A stretch of 64,000 bases of DNA from Eumeta japonica (taxonomy: Eukaryota; Arthropoda; Insecta; Lepidoptera; Psychidae): the NCBI GenBank assembly GCA_005406025.1, contig BGZK01000146.1, positions 1-64,000 of the forward strand, in the 5' to 3' direction. The notes under the pieces were generated by a model. That model did no database searches. It was not told where the DNA came from and worked only from the letters and a program-made list of their open reading frames with translations. Within the stretch, counting starts at the first letter, position 1. Each line of letters begins with the position of its first letter. The translations under genes were made by a program, and so were the position numbers. This document shows, piece by piece, positions 1-12,799 of this stretch.

Positions 1-1700
1 ACAATATATTACAAAATCGACTAGAATGTAGTTTTATAGACAATTAATTTATTCATGAAGTTTTTACTTTTTCGATAAAATTTACAAACAGAAAGTAATA
101 AGGTAAAATATTTTAATTAAAAGAAATAGTCCGTTGGAGTAATGTTTTTAGTATGTTCAATCTTGCTTCATGAGCTCTAAGTGCAAATATGAAATTGTAT
201 AGCCGTTGTTCAAACTTCAAACGGAGTATAGAATAGATAGAAATGGTAGAGATTCTTTTCTAATATCATATAATTCTGTGAAAAGTACTTTGTATCGAGA
301 ACAATTGTAAAAACAGTTTTCTCAGTCAATTTACTGTTGTCTAGATGATTATTATCCTACTGTAAAGAAGAGTTATGTTTTCACATGTACTATCTATAGT
401 CGTGTGATACTTCACTTATTTGTAACTTTTAAGCCTTGAGATATTTGTATGATTAAAGCGACATTACATTCGTTCATCTTTTTGGTGATGAAAAACAACC
501 GGCAAATGATATACGTAGTGGATATTAGAATTGCCTGTCATGAGAACAAAGAACAATTACATTTGATTACGTCTAAGTCTATTAAAATGGACTTGAATGA
601 ATCGATGAGAATTCCATAAATCAATTTTAAATATATATATATATATATCTGTGTAAACATTGCAATGACAGCAAAAAATATTGCACGACTCACAATACGA
701 AGCATTAGAGGGCGTTTTGCAATCGAAAATTTATCTCGCCTCGTGTCAGCAACTATTTTCATCGATGAACTTTCATGAAAGTGGGTAAATTTGCGTATCC
801 TTGTACAGATAATTTAATGGAGATTAATAGTACCAGCTTCAAAAATGATTTATTGTAACAGAAACGAAAAAATCCTCAAAACAGTTTAGAAAACTTTCTT
901 ATGAATCAACTGTAAAACGACTGGAAACACGATCATTTATCAAAAAAATACATTAATTTAAGCTTTGCTGATTAGCTTTAGAATTACAGCAAATAGTTTC
1001 CTATTGAAAATGGCTGTCTAATTCGGTGACGTCGAATTATAGTTAATAAAATTATAATTTTAGTAATGAGATTACGTTTCGCAAATGGAGTAGATAGAAA
1101 TTGCAATTTTTGGTGGCAACCTCTACCAGCAGTAAGTAAATCTATCTGTTCGTTAGACACTCGTCTGTTTCGAAGAGATTAGCTTGTAATAGTTGAAACA
1201 AAGTACTCTAGATGACACTCTTCATTTTTTGTTGTTTGTTACCATTAAAATTAAGCGAGTATCATGAGTGTGCGCTTTAGGATTTTCCATTTTTTTTTCA
1301 TTACTTAGAAATCGTTCATGAAACAATTTCATTCTAAATTTCATTTTCACCGCCAACTATTCGTCTATTGTGGTCTTGTAACATCGTGATATTTATTCGA
1401 AAGACATCTTTTCTCACAATCTTTAGAGAGTTATTTCCTAATAAAAGGTATATTAAAAATTGCGCATACACCTGGTCATAAAAAGATCCCAAAATCATAA
1501 AAAGATCCTGGAGGTTTTAAGGCCTCCTTTTAAGGCTCTTCATTCTGAAATAAAAAGATGGAGTGCACTACTCGGCAGTGGACCGTTTTAAATTATATTC
1601 ATGTTCATATTAATGTTTGTAAACATATGTTCGTATTCGCATCGGCGGGCAGCTGAACACCTCGATGACATTCCTATAGCTCGTAAATAACGCAACTAAA
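1..1700. other. AT-rich intergenic DNA
   Basis: No exon or element is supported. A small direct duplication, TCATAAAAAGATCC, occurs at 1476 and 1495. Confidence 0.5.
629..648 (+). repeat. (AT)n microsatellite
   Basis: Ten AT dinucleotides. Confidence 0.9.
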
Positions 1701-2480
1701 TCTCTTAACGCCGGCCGTCGGCCGTGGCGCTCTACCCGCGCCCGCGCCGGGTCAGGTTCGAGGACGCAATATTTTGTTACCGCAAATTGGGGTCTTCGCA
1801 GACGGCCGATACGGAAGGATGACAATGGAAAACCCGGCTATCCGTTTGAAAGGAAACCCGTTTAAATCTCGGACCCATCTGACGTCGCCACCGCCCCGCG
1901 ACGGCGCCGGCGACGACGGCGCAGATATTTTAAAATTGTATTACGTAAATCCGTTTATTTGTCCCGAAAGCCGGGCTAGGGGGAGGGGGGGCTCACTTTA
2001 ATTTATTTTATTCGGATTTAGATTAAACGCGACCGGCTCATAAATGTAATTCTAGTTCGTAACTTCGCGACGGAACATGCGAACGACTCCGAGTCGTAGG
2101 CTCGGGTCGTCGACGGCGCAACAAAACGATAATTAAATGTGTTATACGGTTCGCGGGACGGGGGCCGCGCGCCCGGATACGGCCGGGGGCCGCGGAAGGG
2201 TGAGGCTCGTCAAACGGAATTTATTTTAAAGGGCACGCGTCGGCGAATCGCCGGAATAAACGTTCCGTCATTAATTTTTCGTGACGACAGGTATCGCTTA
2301 AGCGCTCACTTTTACCGCCGGACCGTTTTACCACGCGACGTTCAGAGCGAGCGGCGCCACCCCCCGCCCCGCCCCGTCGCGATAAGACGGACGATCTCGC
2401 CGCTGCCGTCCCGCGAAGACGTGTCCATGTCTATTACAAACGAGATATTGGAGAGCCCGTATAGCTATTGAATGTAGATT
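1700..2480. other. GC-rich island, not recognisably coding
   Basis: GC- and CpG-rich, against AT-rich surroundings. Open frames exist on both strands, but none matches a protein family I know or has convincing splice borders. It contains a perfect ACGACTC-c-GAGTCGT palindrome (2083-2097) and AT-rich TTTAATTTATTTTATT patches. A regulatory island or 5' region of an unseen gene is possible. Confidence 0.35.
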
Positions 2481-3293
2481 TCTCTTCCTTTCGTCGCCGT
2501 CGACTAAAAACGTCGCACGGAAGGCGAATTGAATCTCGAATTTTCCATTCGCACTATTCCGAATCATGAATAAAATATTAAAATTCGAACATCCATTTTG
2601 AATATTTATTATGGATTAAATACGAAATCTAATAATAAGAGATTAAGGAATAGCAATGAATATTTAAACTATAACAGTAACGTTTCGGAGTTATCGAATT
2701 GAGTCGTAATTTTCGCGAGAATTTGATTCGAAGAACATTAAAAGACTCGATTATTTGTAAGTTCTCTCGTCGTCTCCACGCATTCCAGCAAAAGTCCCCC
2801 TCCACAATACTGAGAAGCTTTAAACTTCTCAAAGCACCTCGGAAGTATTTCTCGGAGCAGCTTCAAATTGTTTTCTAATTTAGAGAAGGTGGTTTGAATT
2901 GTTATGAAATTATTATCCTATTTTCTACTCGTTGACAACTTTATTCAAAGAGTTGAAATTTGAATACCATAGCTTCTCTTATTTATGTGTTACACTTTTT
3001 CAATGCTGCGTTTTAAGAAATTTTGTTATGTAATAAGATATAAAATTTTTATGACACTTGATTCCAGCGATGGAATACGATGAAAATTTCTCGATTTTTC
3101 GCAGAACATCTTTTCACAAAAGTTCATTGTCTTAAATACGAAATATGTGGAATAGCCATCTACTCATATTAATATAAACCTACTTGACTGCACCCATTTA
3201 ACTGGATAAACTTTTTACTTTATATTTGCATATTATACAATATATACCAGATAAATTGATATACTAGATATACTAACATTTGCTACTTCATCC

Positions 3294-3555
3294 TAATCGA
3301 AGCCTTGGCAGGTAGCGAATTGGAATTCAAAAATGGAACAAGGAGCAGAATGGTGAAGTACATCACGATTACGATCGAGTATGGGACCAGAATTAGAATC
3401 AAAAACATGACCCCGTTCCGAATTAGGAGCAATGCCGAGATGAGATGAATTAAAAGCGAAACTGGAATTGGGATCGCCAGCGAGATCGATCGTTATTAAA
3501 GACGAAGGTGTTCATTTGTAGTCCACGCGGGTGAAGCTGCGGTCTGAAGCAAATG
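3294..3555 (-). repeat. Hexamer-bearing dispersed family, copy 1
   Basis: On the minus strand it begins with a head resembling TTCAGACCGCAGCTTCACCC (3521-3553). It continues into a degenerate 6-bp array of GATTCC/GATCCC-like units down to about 3300. It matches in layout the copies at 24.67 and 55.1 kb. Non-coding. Confidence 0.55.
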
Positions 3556-4238
3556 ACTATTAAATTATATTCGGTATTTGAGTTATTATATTTTTTTTTA
3601 GTAATTTCATATAGAATATTATCCTAGGATCCGAAATGTTGAAAGTCTGTAGCTACCAAAGGCTTGACTAAATTTATTAAATCGACAATTTTAATAGATT
3701 TTGTTAAATACGATATTTTTATATAACAAATACCAAAGAAACCCTATTATATAGCATTGAACAACTACAGGATTTAACAAAATTCTTTGGTTTTTTTGTT
3801 TCAATTTTGAGAAAGAACTTTTTTAAAGCATGTAATAATCCAGAGTGGACATAACGACTGATAGTTTAGTCCAAGACGTGCGATCCGAAGTTTTTGGTTT
3901 TACAAAGTATGCTAACAACTAGCGGGTTCGCTTAAGAGTCAACATTCACAAACAAACATTTTATGTTTGTCATAACTTATAACGATACAGTGTTGCATTG
4001 TGTGACATAGTCGTTTAAACGCAGTCAATAATTTTATTTACGTTTCGGTTTCGACGTCTATTTGCTTAAAGACTGGGTCTTAGGCAGATGAATCCGAAGG
4101 TCTATCCGTTAATGAGCTTCTGTATTTACTTTGCCACTAGCACGTTTAGGATCACAGGATTATATTCGATGTTGCGCGATTCGTGCTAGAGAGTACACGG
4201 GATACGCGTTGATGATCATTGGCGGCAGGACAGGCGGC

Positions 4239-4269
4239 AATGTGGTCCGACAAAGTGTCGGACTACATT
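4239..4269. repeat. Compact palindrome
   Basis: Arms AATGTGGTCCGACA and TGTCGGACTACATT (14 nt, one mismatch) around AAG. Confidence 0.75.
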
Positions 4270-4879
4270 AGGTGGTAACCGACTGTAAGACGTCACACGA
4301 GGGGGCCAGATGCAATAGAAAGAGCAAAAGGCAAAAAAGGTAAGCTTAGTAACCCCCCCTTAATGAAACCTTGTTTTCTTATAATCATTGAAACGAATTA
4401 AATGCTCCATCCGCTACGTTCGATTATCACTAAAAAAAAGAAATCAAACAACATATAATACAGCCGTTTTAGTGAAAGTGAATAAAAAACAGACAATAAT
4501 ATGATTTGAATTTTTTGTATCGGGTTTTAATCATTCTACTGCTAAAATTTGGTCACCCACAAACTTTTCATTCCTAATGAAGATACTTGGACTTTAGGCC
4601 GTCCATGCTAGCTTAGTACGAATCGGGAATTGCAAATGACCATTGTAACCAACGTGGTGACAACTTTTGGGACTGACGACTCAATGTGTTCTCCGACGTA
4701 GGGAAGAGCGACTTCATTTCGCTTGACGTAAAGACTCATCGGCCGATATTCTCGTGATCAGACTTCGTATACGATACTTTCCGGTTACCGTCGGATATCG
4801 CCATCCTTACGATTAAATTTTGGCATAATTAAAATTATGTACATTATGCAGCATAAACGTTATGGCCCAAAGGGAACTG

Positions 4880-5280
4880 TGACATTTCAAACATGCGCGG
4901 CGGCGGCGGCTAACCTCCCGTCGTACGGCAATCACCGGATCTCCGTAATCGTCCGCGAACAGCGTTCAAACGGCGCGTAAAAATGATCGCCCTCCCGCAC
5001 AATCGTAGGCCGCGGCGGGGGCGGGCGGCGGGCGGGGCGCGCCACAAAAGCCTCCTGATTGCCGGAGACAAAGGGCGCCGGCGGGCCCCGCGCGCCGCCC
5101 GCTCCGGCGGCGTCGCCGTCGTCTAGCGGCTGTACATAGGTCTACTAATAAAATTGTGGAACAATTAAACGAATCGAAGGTCAGCCCGTAACCCGGTCGC
5201 GTTCTAATTTAGTGGTTTACCTAGACAATTAGTAGTTTAGTTCTAGTGCGATTCCACCGCTCTCAAACTGGGTCTCTCTT
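4880..5280. other. CpG-rich island followed by a homeodomain-like AT patch
   Basis: It has GGCGGCGG and GGGCGGCGGGCGGG runs, an ACAAAGGGC motif near 5070, then ACAATTAAAC and ACAATTAGTAG. It reads as a promoter or enhancer island rather than an exon. Confidence 0.35.
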
Positions 5281-8220
5281 AATACATTGCGATCGGTCGA
5301 TACTCGAGTACCAAGTAAGAAAGTGTGTAATAATAAATCGGATCGATCTCCTAAACTGATAACATATCTATCAAACCTAGTTCCGCGGCTGCCTTATTAT
5401 CCTCTTTTTCACCTTCAACACCCAGACAATAACGTTTTTTTATCTATTTTTAAACTACAATCGGGACCACGACTTTGTACGCGTGAAGTTTGTCTATCAA
5501 CAACTTTTCCATGAGCCGATTTCGATGAAATAAAGCGTATATGTTGTTCCTCCCCACGCTCCATTTATCAGAGACAACCTCATTAAAATTCATCCAGTGC
5601 CTTTGGAGACCAGCGTGTATATACGCCAAACGGGCAAGGATTTTTATCTTACGTACTCCGTTACTCTCCTTTCATCATCCGCTGTCAGCCGTTGGCAAAC
5701 ATTTGCAACATGCAGTCGCGGTAGCTGCACAGTTTCATTTCATTCGACGCCGATTTCTCGAGATGCGCTCGTGACGCGGCGGCTTCGTGTGTTATTTGAG
5801 CGCAATTAAAAAAAAAGACGTGTGTTACACAAAGAAAAATGTCTCGCTCCGTTCACGTGGCCGCCCCGAGATATTCTTTATGTTTGTTCTTTACCATAAT
5901 TTCGCGTGCGCCGATCCTTTGCCGCGTCGCGTTGCGTGAGCGAACAGGCCTTCGGCGGAGACGCGACTCCACACGCTCGCGTTTTAGACGACACGGCTGT
6001 ATATTTACAAAACATTTGGCGGGTAGCACTTTGCACGTACCTTATTTGCTTTGATCTCGCCGCCGCGGAAGCCCGTTTACGTGAAACAACCGGATGTAAG
6101 TTATACCTACATTTTTTTTTACAGTTGACTCGCGAATTTCCCATCTTTTTCGTATTCTCGCGGCGCCCTCGCCGAATTGCGATTGCGTAAGCGGAAAATT
6201 CGTGTGATTCAAAATTTCGCTATCCGTTTTGCCAAAGAGGCATTTCATACTTAAATAAATATAATATTTTAAACATGGACGCAAAAAGGAGATTTCATTT
6301 CAGAAAAAAAATAAATGTAGGAAAAATGAATATATATTTTCTCATTATACGTTAAAATACATTCTCATATAAGACATTTTTTTTTTCTATGATATTACGA
6401 AATATACAGTAATGTGAGTTTAAACGAGGGTATCTTTGACGCTGAGAAAGTAAGTAGTTTGGTAGGGTACATGAGCGGTACGTGGCAATTACGTAATGTA
6501 TGTTTAGTAAAGTGGAAAATTATCTTGCACTTACTCCTAAATGCGAACCTCGTTTCGTGCAAATTACACCACATCTACTTCATGTGCAATAATTTTGTCG
6601 TCACCGAAAAAAAGTCGTGATTTTATCTGTTTCACTCAAACTGAAAATTGCGTCTACTTTTGAGGTTGGAAATTTGAATACTTCATCTATTTCAAATCAT
6701 TTCAGATCTAGTAATCCCGTCAATAACTATTGCGTGTGGATATTAACTGACTGTTTATAAACTAGAGAACTATTGACCACAGAAATTAGAATAGAAACTT
6801 TTATCTATACTATTATAATTCGAGGTGATAAAATTGAAGGTAACCACAGACTTCATTTACAATTCAGCGCGCGCTCTGCCCTCGCGCAACAAGTAGCCCC
6901 TCCGCACGCCCTCGGAGGGTGCGGTGTCTAGATGCGCTACACAAATGAGCGAATTATACAAACTTCTCGTTCGAGCAAATGTCTCGTATGTTGTCATACG
7001 AAGATATTTTGCCGTATCCGGCTGCGTGCTGAGTTACTTTCGGTTTTATCCTGTTACATTTGCATGCGAATCTCCATACACCTGCTGTTTTATTTGAGGC
7101 GAGACGATGTTTTCTTTTGTTACGCCTTCGAGAGTACCTCTGTCTGGCGCGAGTATTTCCTTTGACGTGTTCACGTCTGTTTCAAAGATAGCTACTGCTT
7201 TTATTTCGCGAAGATATTTAGATCTAGAAGATATCTAGATCTATATAAAAAACTAGATAAGTGTGAATAGATCTGCGAGAGTTCCGTACAACTTTAACTA
7301 ATTTATGTAATTTTTTTTTGTTCCCCAAAAATCTCGAGGATTTTTGACTGTATATAATATTTTATCGAATAATTTAAAATGAATATAATTCTATACGTGC
7401 ATTCATTATTACAAGAGATAAGTATATTTACCTCCTTTACCTATTGTGTATTCAAAGATAATCACACTTAGAGAGTAAACTCCAATCGTGCGTTAAAGCC
7501 AATAGCACATTTTAACATGTGATATAATTCAAAATATCTATCTTCTGATTTTTTTCTTTATCATTTACTAGACTTTCATTCTTGCCAAGTTCATGGTTCT
7601 GAAATACGGAAATACACTATAGGTTGTGATGTTTATTTACGAGTACCAAAATGTACGTCAAAAATGGGCGCAATTTTTTGATTGGGCTGACTCGATTATT
7701 TTACCACTCCAAGGGACAATATCAATAATTAATAAAATGAATATAATAATATAGGTATGAATATACCTCCATGTATTCCTGAGAAAAAAAAATCTTGACA
7801 TACCTATAAATAGATAGACGGACAACGAAGTGATTTTATCCACATTATACCGGGTTATGTACCTGAAAGGAACACTCCTTTTAAGTACGGAACCCGGAAT
7901 ACCGTGAAGTTAGTTTTATACAAGAAATACGAGGTTTTTATTTCGATGAAATTCTATTCTCGACAAAAATACGTCTATCGTAGCCCGATCAATTATGAAT
8001 TCGATTGGCCGAAGTACAACAGATATAAATAGACATAATATGCCACTGATGTAATATTAACGATATGAGTTGAAACTCCTTGACTATGAAGCGGCTGGGT
8101 CGTTTCTGTGCTCTATACTTTGGCGGGTTTTTTTTTTATATATTACAATCCATCTTCCACACGATAGAACAGGAGAGCAATTCAAATATCATCAACCCTT
8201 ATACATTGTTTTGGCTCGGT
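5281..8220. other. Intergenic DNA
   Basis: There is a mildly GC-rich patch at 5.69-6.19 kb with many overlapping frames but no family match. It also holds a CCCTCCG/CGGAGGG inverted repeat near 6898-6919, a TAGATCTAG/CTAGATCTA inverted repeat at 7219-7243, and the 7850 hairpin. No gene is supported. Confidence 0.45.
7850..7897. repeat. 21-bp-arm hairpin
   Basis: Arms CCGGGTTATGTACCTGAAAG(G) and CCTTTTAAGTACGGAACCC(GG) pair at 17 of 21 positions around AACACT. Confidence 0.6.
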
Positions 8221-8960
8221 ACACAGAATCGACGGCCGAGTGTCAACAGCACGCGTAGACGGCGCCCGCCGCGGCCCGGCCGGCGGCCGACCGCTGGAAT
8301 CTTTCACGTGTAAAAAGGATGACCGGACCGTGTCGTATTTGTTTACACGGAAGGCATATATTTCATTTTCCTCGTTATTTATTTCTTATTTTTCTAGCGA
8401 AATGACAAGTCTTTCTATCTATAATGTTGCACAGATGCAAACTCTGGCCTGATTCGCTCTCGAATTAGGCCCCAGCTTTTATCAGTGCTGCGTGTATAGG
8501 TTCGTGCTGCACGTACACACAAAAAAAAAAATTTTGCTCATTCGGGGTACCTAATCGCGAGGTGGTAGTGTAGAGTCTAGAGCTTCGTTCAACTAAAATT
8601 ATCACCTAATTCAGTCACATTTTAACTGACCGGACTCGCGCTCTATCTCGAGAGTACGAATCTGCTTATTCGATTCAGCAACTCTAATATTGTAGTAATC
8701 TGTCCGCCAGAATAGAAAACGTAAGAGAGAACCGAGAGAAATTCAAATCAACGAATTGCAGATGAACGAATTAGAATAGTAAATTAATTCCGCCATCAAA
8801 AAAATCCGGCATCCGGCGCGCGCTGCAGACGGCCGCACTCCGGCGGGTGCGCGCGGTCACCCTCCCGCAATTAATCTTTTCCTTGGCCAGTCATCAGAAT
8901 TTAATCAATCGTCACGCACCCGACTGATTTATAGCCGGCGCTCGGAGCTCTCCACCTGGA
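8221..8960. other. Two GC-rich islands
   Basis: The islands at 8222-8320 and 8805-8960 are CpG-dense. The second grades into CAATTAATC, TTTAATCAATCG and TTTATAG, homeodomain-like sites. No coding signal. Confidence 0.35.
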
Positions 8961-9867
8961 CACTGAATCCACATAGCCGTGATCAAATATTTATACCACC
9001 GTTTTATCGCTAATTGATGTCCGTTATTTGATAGTGGATTTGATCCGTCTCAGATGGAACATTCAAGTTTTGTATACGTAATACGAGTAGGTGTAGAACT
9101 TACTTAACTAAAATGGTTTAAGAATCCTTTGAGAGTTGCCTTTATGAATAGTTTGTTTTGTAAATGATTTAAAGTTAATACGATAATTTGCTGGGGCAAT
9201 GTAAAAAATAAAAACATATATATAAGACGACGTTTAATAAAAACAGTATACATTTCGTGGTGACCTTTTTAATTATAATAAGTTTTTATTATTGCTTTAA
9301 TTAAGGATCTTTTCTTTAATAAAAAGTATACTTACTGAATTTGTTATCTCAATGAAAATATAGAGAATATATTCGTATTGAATATGTAAAACAACGATGT
9401 CATATTTCAGTAACGCTTTGTGCAATCAATGATACGTGAAACGTGCTTTGGACAGTTGATAAGCTTTGGATAACAGAGGAAATAATAAAGGATTACTAAT
9501 GGCTTACAAGTGCGCTGTTTTTAAGTGATTTTAATGTCATTCTAATTTTATGGTATAGTATCCAGTCACTTTATATTCTATTACATAAATGTGATATTTT
9601 TATTGTAAATCAAGCACACTATTTCAAAAACACCTCAATAACCCCTTTGATTGCTTTAGATTTTCAATACTGTGCAAAACACTTTTGGTAGTTCTTGGTG
9701 AAAATCAGTGCTCCGAAGTATCGTCCAGGAAGTGGAAATGCGTTAGAAGTTATGACGTCACATTCATGATTTTCAATATCTATTATCAAATATAATCTGA
9801 AAAGTACGATAATTATTTCTGTCTTAAAGTACAGAAGAATATAATTTACGTCCACAAATTACATGAA

Positions 9868-9906
<39 letters not shown>

Positions 9907-10330
9907 TTAATTTATCTTAAAGCATATCTGAATACTTTAAATTCTGTGTAATTTACATTAATTCCATATAATTATCTCAAAGCAAACAAAATATTAACTG
10001 TCAATGTTAATAATAAATATTAAGTATAGAAACAAGAAAAATTATCATTAATTTTTTTATGCCATTGATCTTCGTCTTCGTCGGTAATATCTACTAAATT
10101 AGTTCGTACATTTTCGTTCATATATTCTAACCAATTTCGCAAAAAAAAAAAATATTGGCACAAGCTTGAAAGCGTTTCGTGCTTTTTGTCAAACGGAACA
10201 TATCACTCCTTATCATACGAATGTCGTTCGACAATTATCGTAGGCGACGTCCGAAGAAAAGAATTATCGTTTCCGTCGGACATTTTATCATTTTGATTTT
10301 ATCAAATGAATTATAGTACTGAGCGACTCG
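8961..10330. other. AT-rich intergenic DNA
   Basis: Only the (TA)n run at 9872 stands out. Confidence 0.5.
9872..9901 (+). repeat. (TA)n microsatellite
   Basis: Uninterrupted TA dinucleotides. Confidence 0.9.
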
Positions 10331-10570
10331 ACAATCGCGCTTCAGGAAGCGCGCAGATCGGGGACCGCCTCTAACCGGATCGTACAGCATCAAAATAGCT
10401 TTATTTACTACAGGAGCGAGTCATACAGACTCGCAGTGTTGTCGATGGCGGAAGTCGTGGGCCGAAAGGGCGCCAATTATTTAGAGCGCGCCGTGCGAGG
10501 GCCGGCGGGGCCCGGGGGGCCCGCGCTGCGCGTACACGCCGCGCCGCGGTAATTACCTGCGTGAAAACAA
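10330..10570. other. GC-rich island with paired motifs
   Basis: It contains GCGCTTC-a-GGAAGCGC and GCGAGTC-ataca-GACTCGC inverted repeats, then GCCAATTATTTAG, a run of GGGGCCC-type sequence and GGTAATTACCTG. This is a probable regulatory island; no exon frame is credible. Confidence 0.35.
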
Positions 10571-10845
10571 GACGTTACTGCGAACACAATCGGTCGAAGG
10601 CACAAAGGTGTACGAGTAACGAGGAGAATCATGCTAACTTATGCTTAAATGGTCTTCTAGCCGTTTGTGTTGTAAGTCGAACGACGCGTATTCGATCTGC
10701 AACAAAATAATAGAAACTTAATTTGTAAGGAGTAGGATTTCGTTAGCAATTATCTAGTAGAAAGGCTATTTTTTTGTTGCTGTAATAATTATTTGTTATT
10801 GGAAAATAGCATAAGAATGTTAAGTGCCTAATAGAAAATATTAGT

Positions 10846-11485
10846 AAAAACGCACCAAGTGCATATCAGGCTATGCGCATTTTAGGGTTCCATAGTTTGC
10901 CCGTTACAATACGCATACTAAAAAGGGAACTTTTTACTTGATACCACGAACATACTAATTGAATTCACGGTTTAACGGTCAAAAAAACATCTAAATAATT
11001 TTCAATTGAATTTGCAGATAATTTACGTTTCACTTCTTTAACTATATTTTAAAGTTGGTGGACTATTGCTCTTTAACTTGTATACTTGAGATAGATCTCT
11101 TTTTAATTTAGTTATTTGCTATGATTCTTGTCACATACCCAGAAACAACCATTTAGTTAGCGGGGGGAGCGGGACACATGACTCTAACAAAATTTTGTAC
11201 TTTAAAGCTTATATTTCGCAAACGTAGCACTGAATCAGGAAATGGTTTTCACAGACTCGCAATATTTTTAAGCGTGCTATCCAACGACGCCCCACTCTAT
11301 AATATATTAAAAAAAAACAATCCACATTTTGCCCGTAGAAGTTACAGAAATTACAGTTTTCTAATACTACACAGATAGACAGACAGATAGACAAATAGAT
11401 AGACAAACGGACAGACAAAAAGACAGACAGACAGAAGAACACAGCGAAACTAAAAGGGTCCTTTGCCGATTACGGAACCCTAAAA
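10846..11485 (+). repeat. Lepidopteran GGGTTCCRTA...CGGAACCCT element
   Basis: The left end AAAAACGCACCAAGTGCATA continues to TTTTAGGGTTCCATA (10880-10894). The right end TTACGGAACCCTAAAA (11470-11485) is its inverted counterpart. A GACA/GATA array at 11374-11435 and a GCGGGGGGAGCGGGACACAT segment at 11160 are internal. In moths and butterflies I recognise this layout as an abundant non-autonomous family with a microsatellite inside. No clear target duplication was found. Confidence 0.65.
11372..11438 (+). repeat. (GAYA)n microsatellite
   Basis: Imperfect tetranucleotide run of AGAC/AGAT units inside the GGGTTCC-type element. Confidence 0.85.
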
Positions 11486-12125
11486 ATAAGATGAAGCGAT
11501 ATTCGTTCTACCTACTAAAACGGCATTTGAGCACATGTACAAAAACGAATGTTTAAACTTTGAGGATAATTTTAATCAGCATCGTGAAACCTAAATCATG
11601 TGTCATTGTTTTTAGTGTTGTTGAAAATTCTATTCAGTGACAAACACGCTATAAACATAACAGAATCAATGCACGTTGTTACCAATGATGCAAATCGTGT
11701 GTCCAATTGCGAATGAATACATGTGCAATGTGACTAGCTATAGATACTGTGTATAAAATAAATATGAAATGTAAAAAGAAGTAGTGACCGTAAAGTAGAG
11801 AAAGCGTTGACCGGAGTTTTTGGTTAAGTGTTATTGGTTGAAGTGCGAACGATCGCTTTTGAGTGATTAATCGAGTATTAATTGCAGCATCGCTTAGCGC
11901 TAACTTCGGCCCACCAACGCCCGGGCCTGAACAGAAATTGCACAGCTCGCTTATTCTTTACATTAACGAGCTCATTCCGCTCAGGCAGGTAGATTTTCAT
12001 TATTAATTTCGTACCGTTACGGCTATTCACGTTTGATATGAAATGCTAATGGTATTTGCGACGTGGGAAAAAATAATTATCACAAAGATTAAGAACATTT
12101 AATGGCTCTGTGAAGGAAAGAATTA

Positions 12126-12260
12126 AGGACCGTGATAGCTTAGTGACAGACCTTAAAATCGATGGTAGCAGGTTCGACCCCATGGCAATGAACTTTCCTA
12201 AATTAGGCTTTAATTGATCATTATTTAATAATGATACTGGCAAATGGCGAAAGAAAACAT
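12126..12260 (+). repeat. tRNA-derived SINE head
   Basis: TGATAGCTTAGTGAC (12133-12147) fits a pol III A box and GGTTCGACCCC (12171-12181) a B box, about 25 bp apart. The flanks do not fold as a tRNA acceptor stem, so this is a SINE rather than a tRNA gene. The 3' end is undefined. Confidence 0.55.
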
Positions 12261-12597
12261 TACAGAGCCGTGAAATTATATAAAACATATTTTGATATAG
12301 GCGTATAAAGAAGTAGTAGATCTGTTTGAAGCATTGCTCTTTCCTTGATATTATGTGTACACTAATCATATATTAGTCATATACGATACTCATAATTAAA
12401 CATTAACCTACTAATTCATAAATTTTATAAAACTTATAAACACCGTACACTTTCCAAATGTAGTTTAAAACAACATTTTTTTATTAATTTACTACTTATA
12501 AATAGCGTACAAGTTTTCTCTTTACGCCGACACTGAAAAAAAAACCGACTAATTCAATCCATTGTGGTCATTTACAATATACGTAGATACATGGAAA

Positions 12598-12734
12598 GCA
12601 ATCCTGGATTTGTCAATAGGCCGTGTAAGCCGCGGCCTAGGGGCCGGAGATTTCAGAATATTATTATTTTAGAAAGGTACGCAGCGGCGGAAATAAAGTG
12701 GCCTACACTCATAAAAAGTATAAATCCGCCACTG
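12598..12734. mobile_element. 137-bp hAT-like MITE
   Basis: It is bordered by a perfect 8-bp direct repeat ATGGAAAG (12590-12597 and 12735-12742). Its left end CAATCCTGGATTTGTCA pairs with the right end, whose complement is CAGTGGCGGATTTATAC, with a shared GGATTT core and several mismatches. GC-rich GGCC blocks lie inside (about 12620-12650), as in the larger hAT at 16.4 kb. It has no coding capacity. The 8-bp duplication and CA/TG ends support hAT mobilisation, but it is a different subfamily from the 16.4 kb element, whose ends read GGCGTAACTATA. Confidence 0.72.
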
Positions 12735-12799
12735 ATGGAAAGAAATGATATTAGTATTGCATAAGTGAGTATAGAGGACTGTTTATTTTACGTACGCCA

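Larger units (their letters stand above)
2481..4880. other. Intergenic DNA
   Basis: Apart from the hexamer repeat (3.3-3.55 kb) and the hairpin at 4239, nothing is recognised. Confidence 0.5.

Noticed and set aside
2139..2471. 110-codon open frame on + in the GC-rich island
   Set aside because: Arg/Pro-rich, with overlapping frames on the other strand; no splice context.
12126..12200. Possible tRNA gene (A and B boxes)
   Set aside because: No acceptor stem or anticodon arm can be drawn; better as a SINE head.
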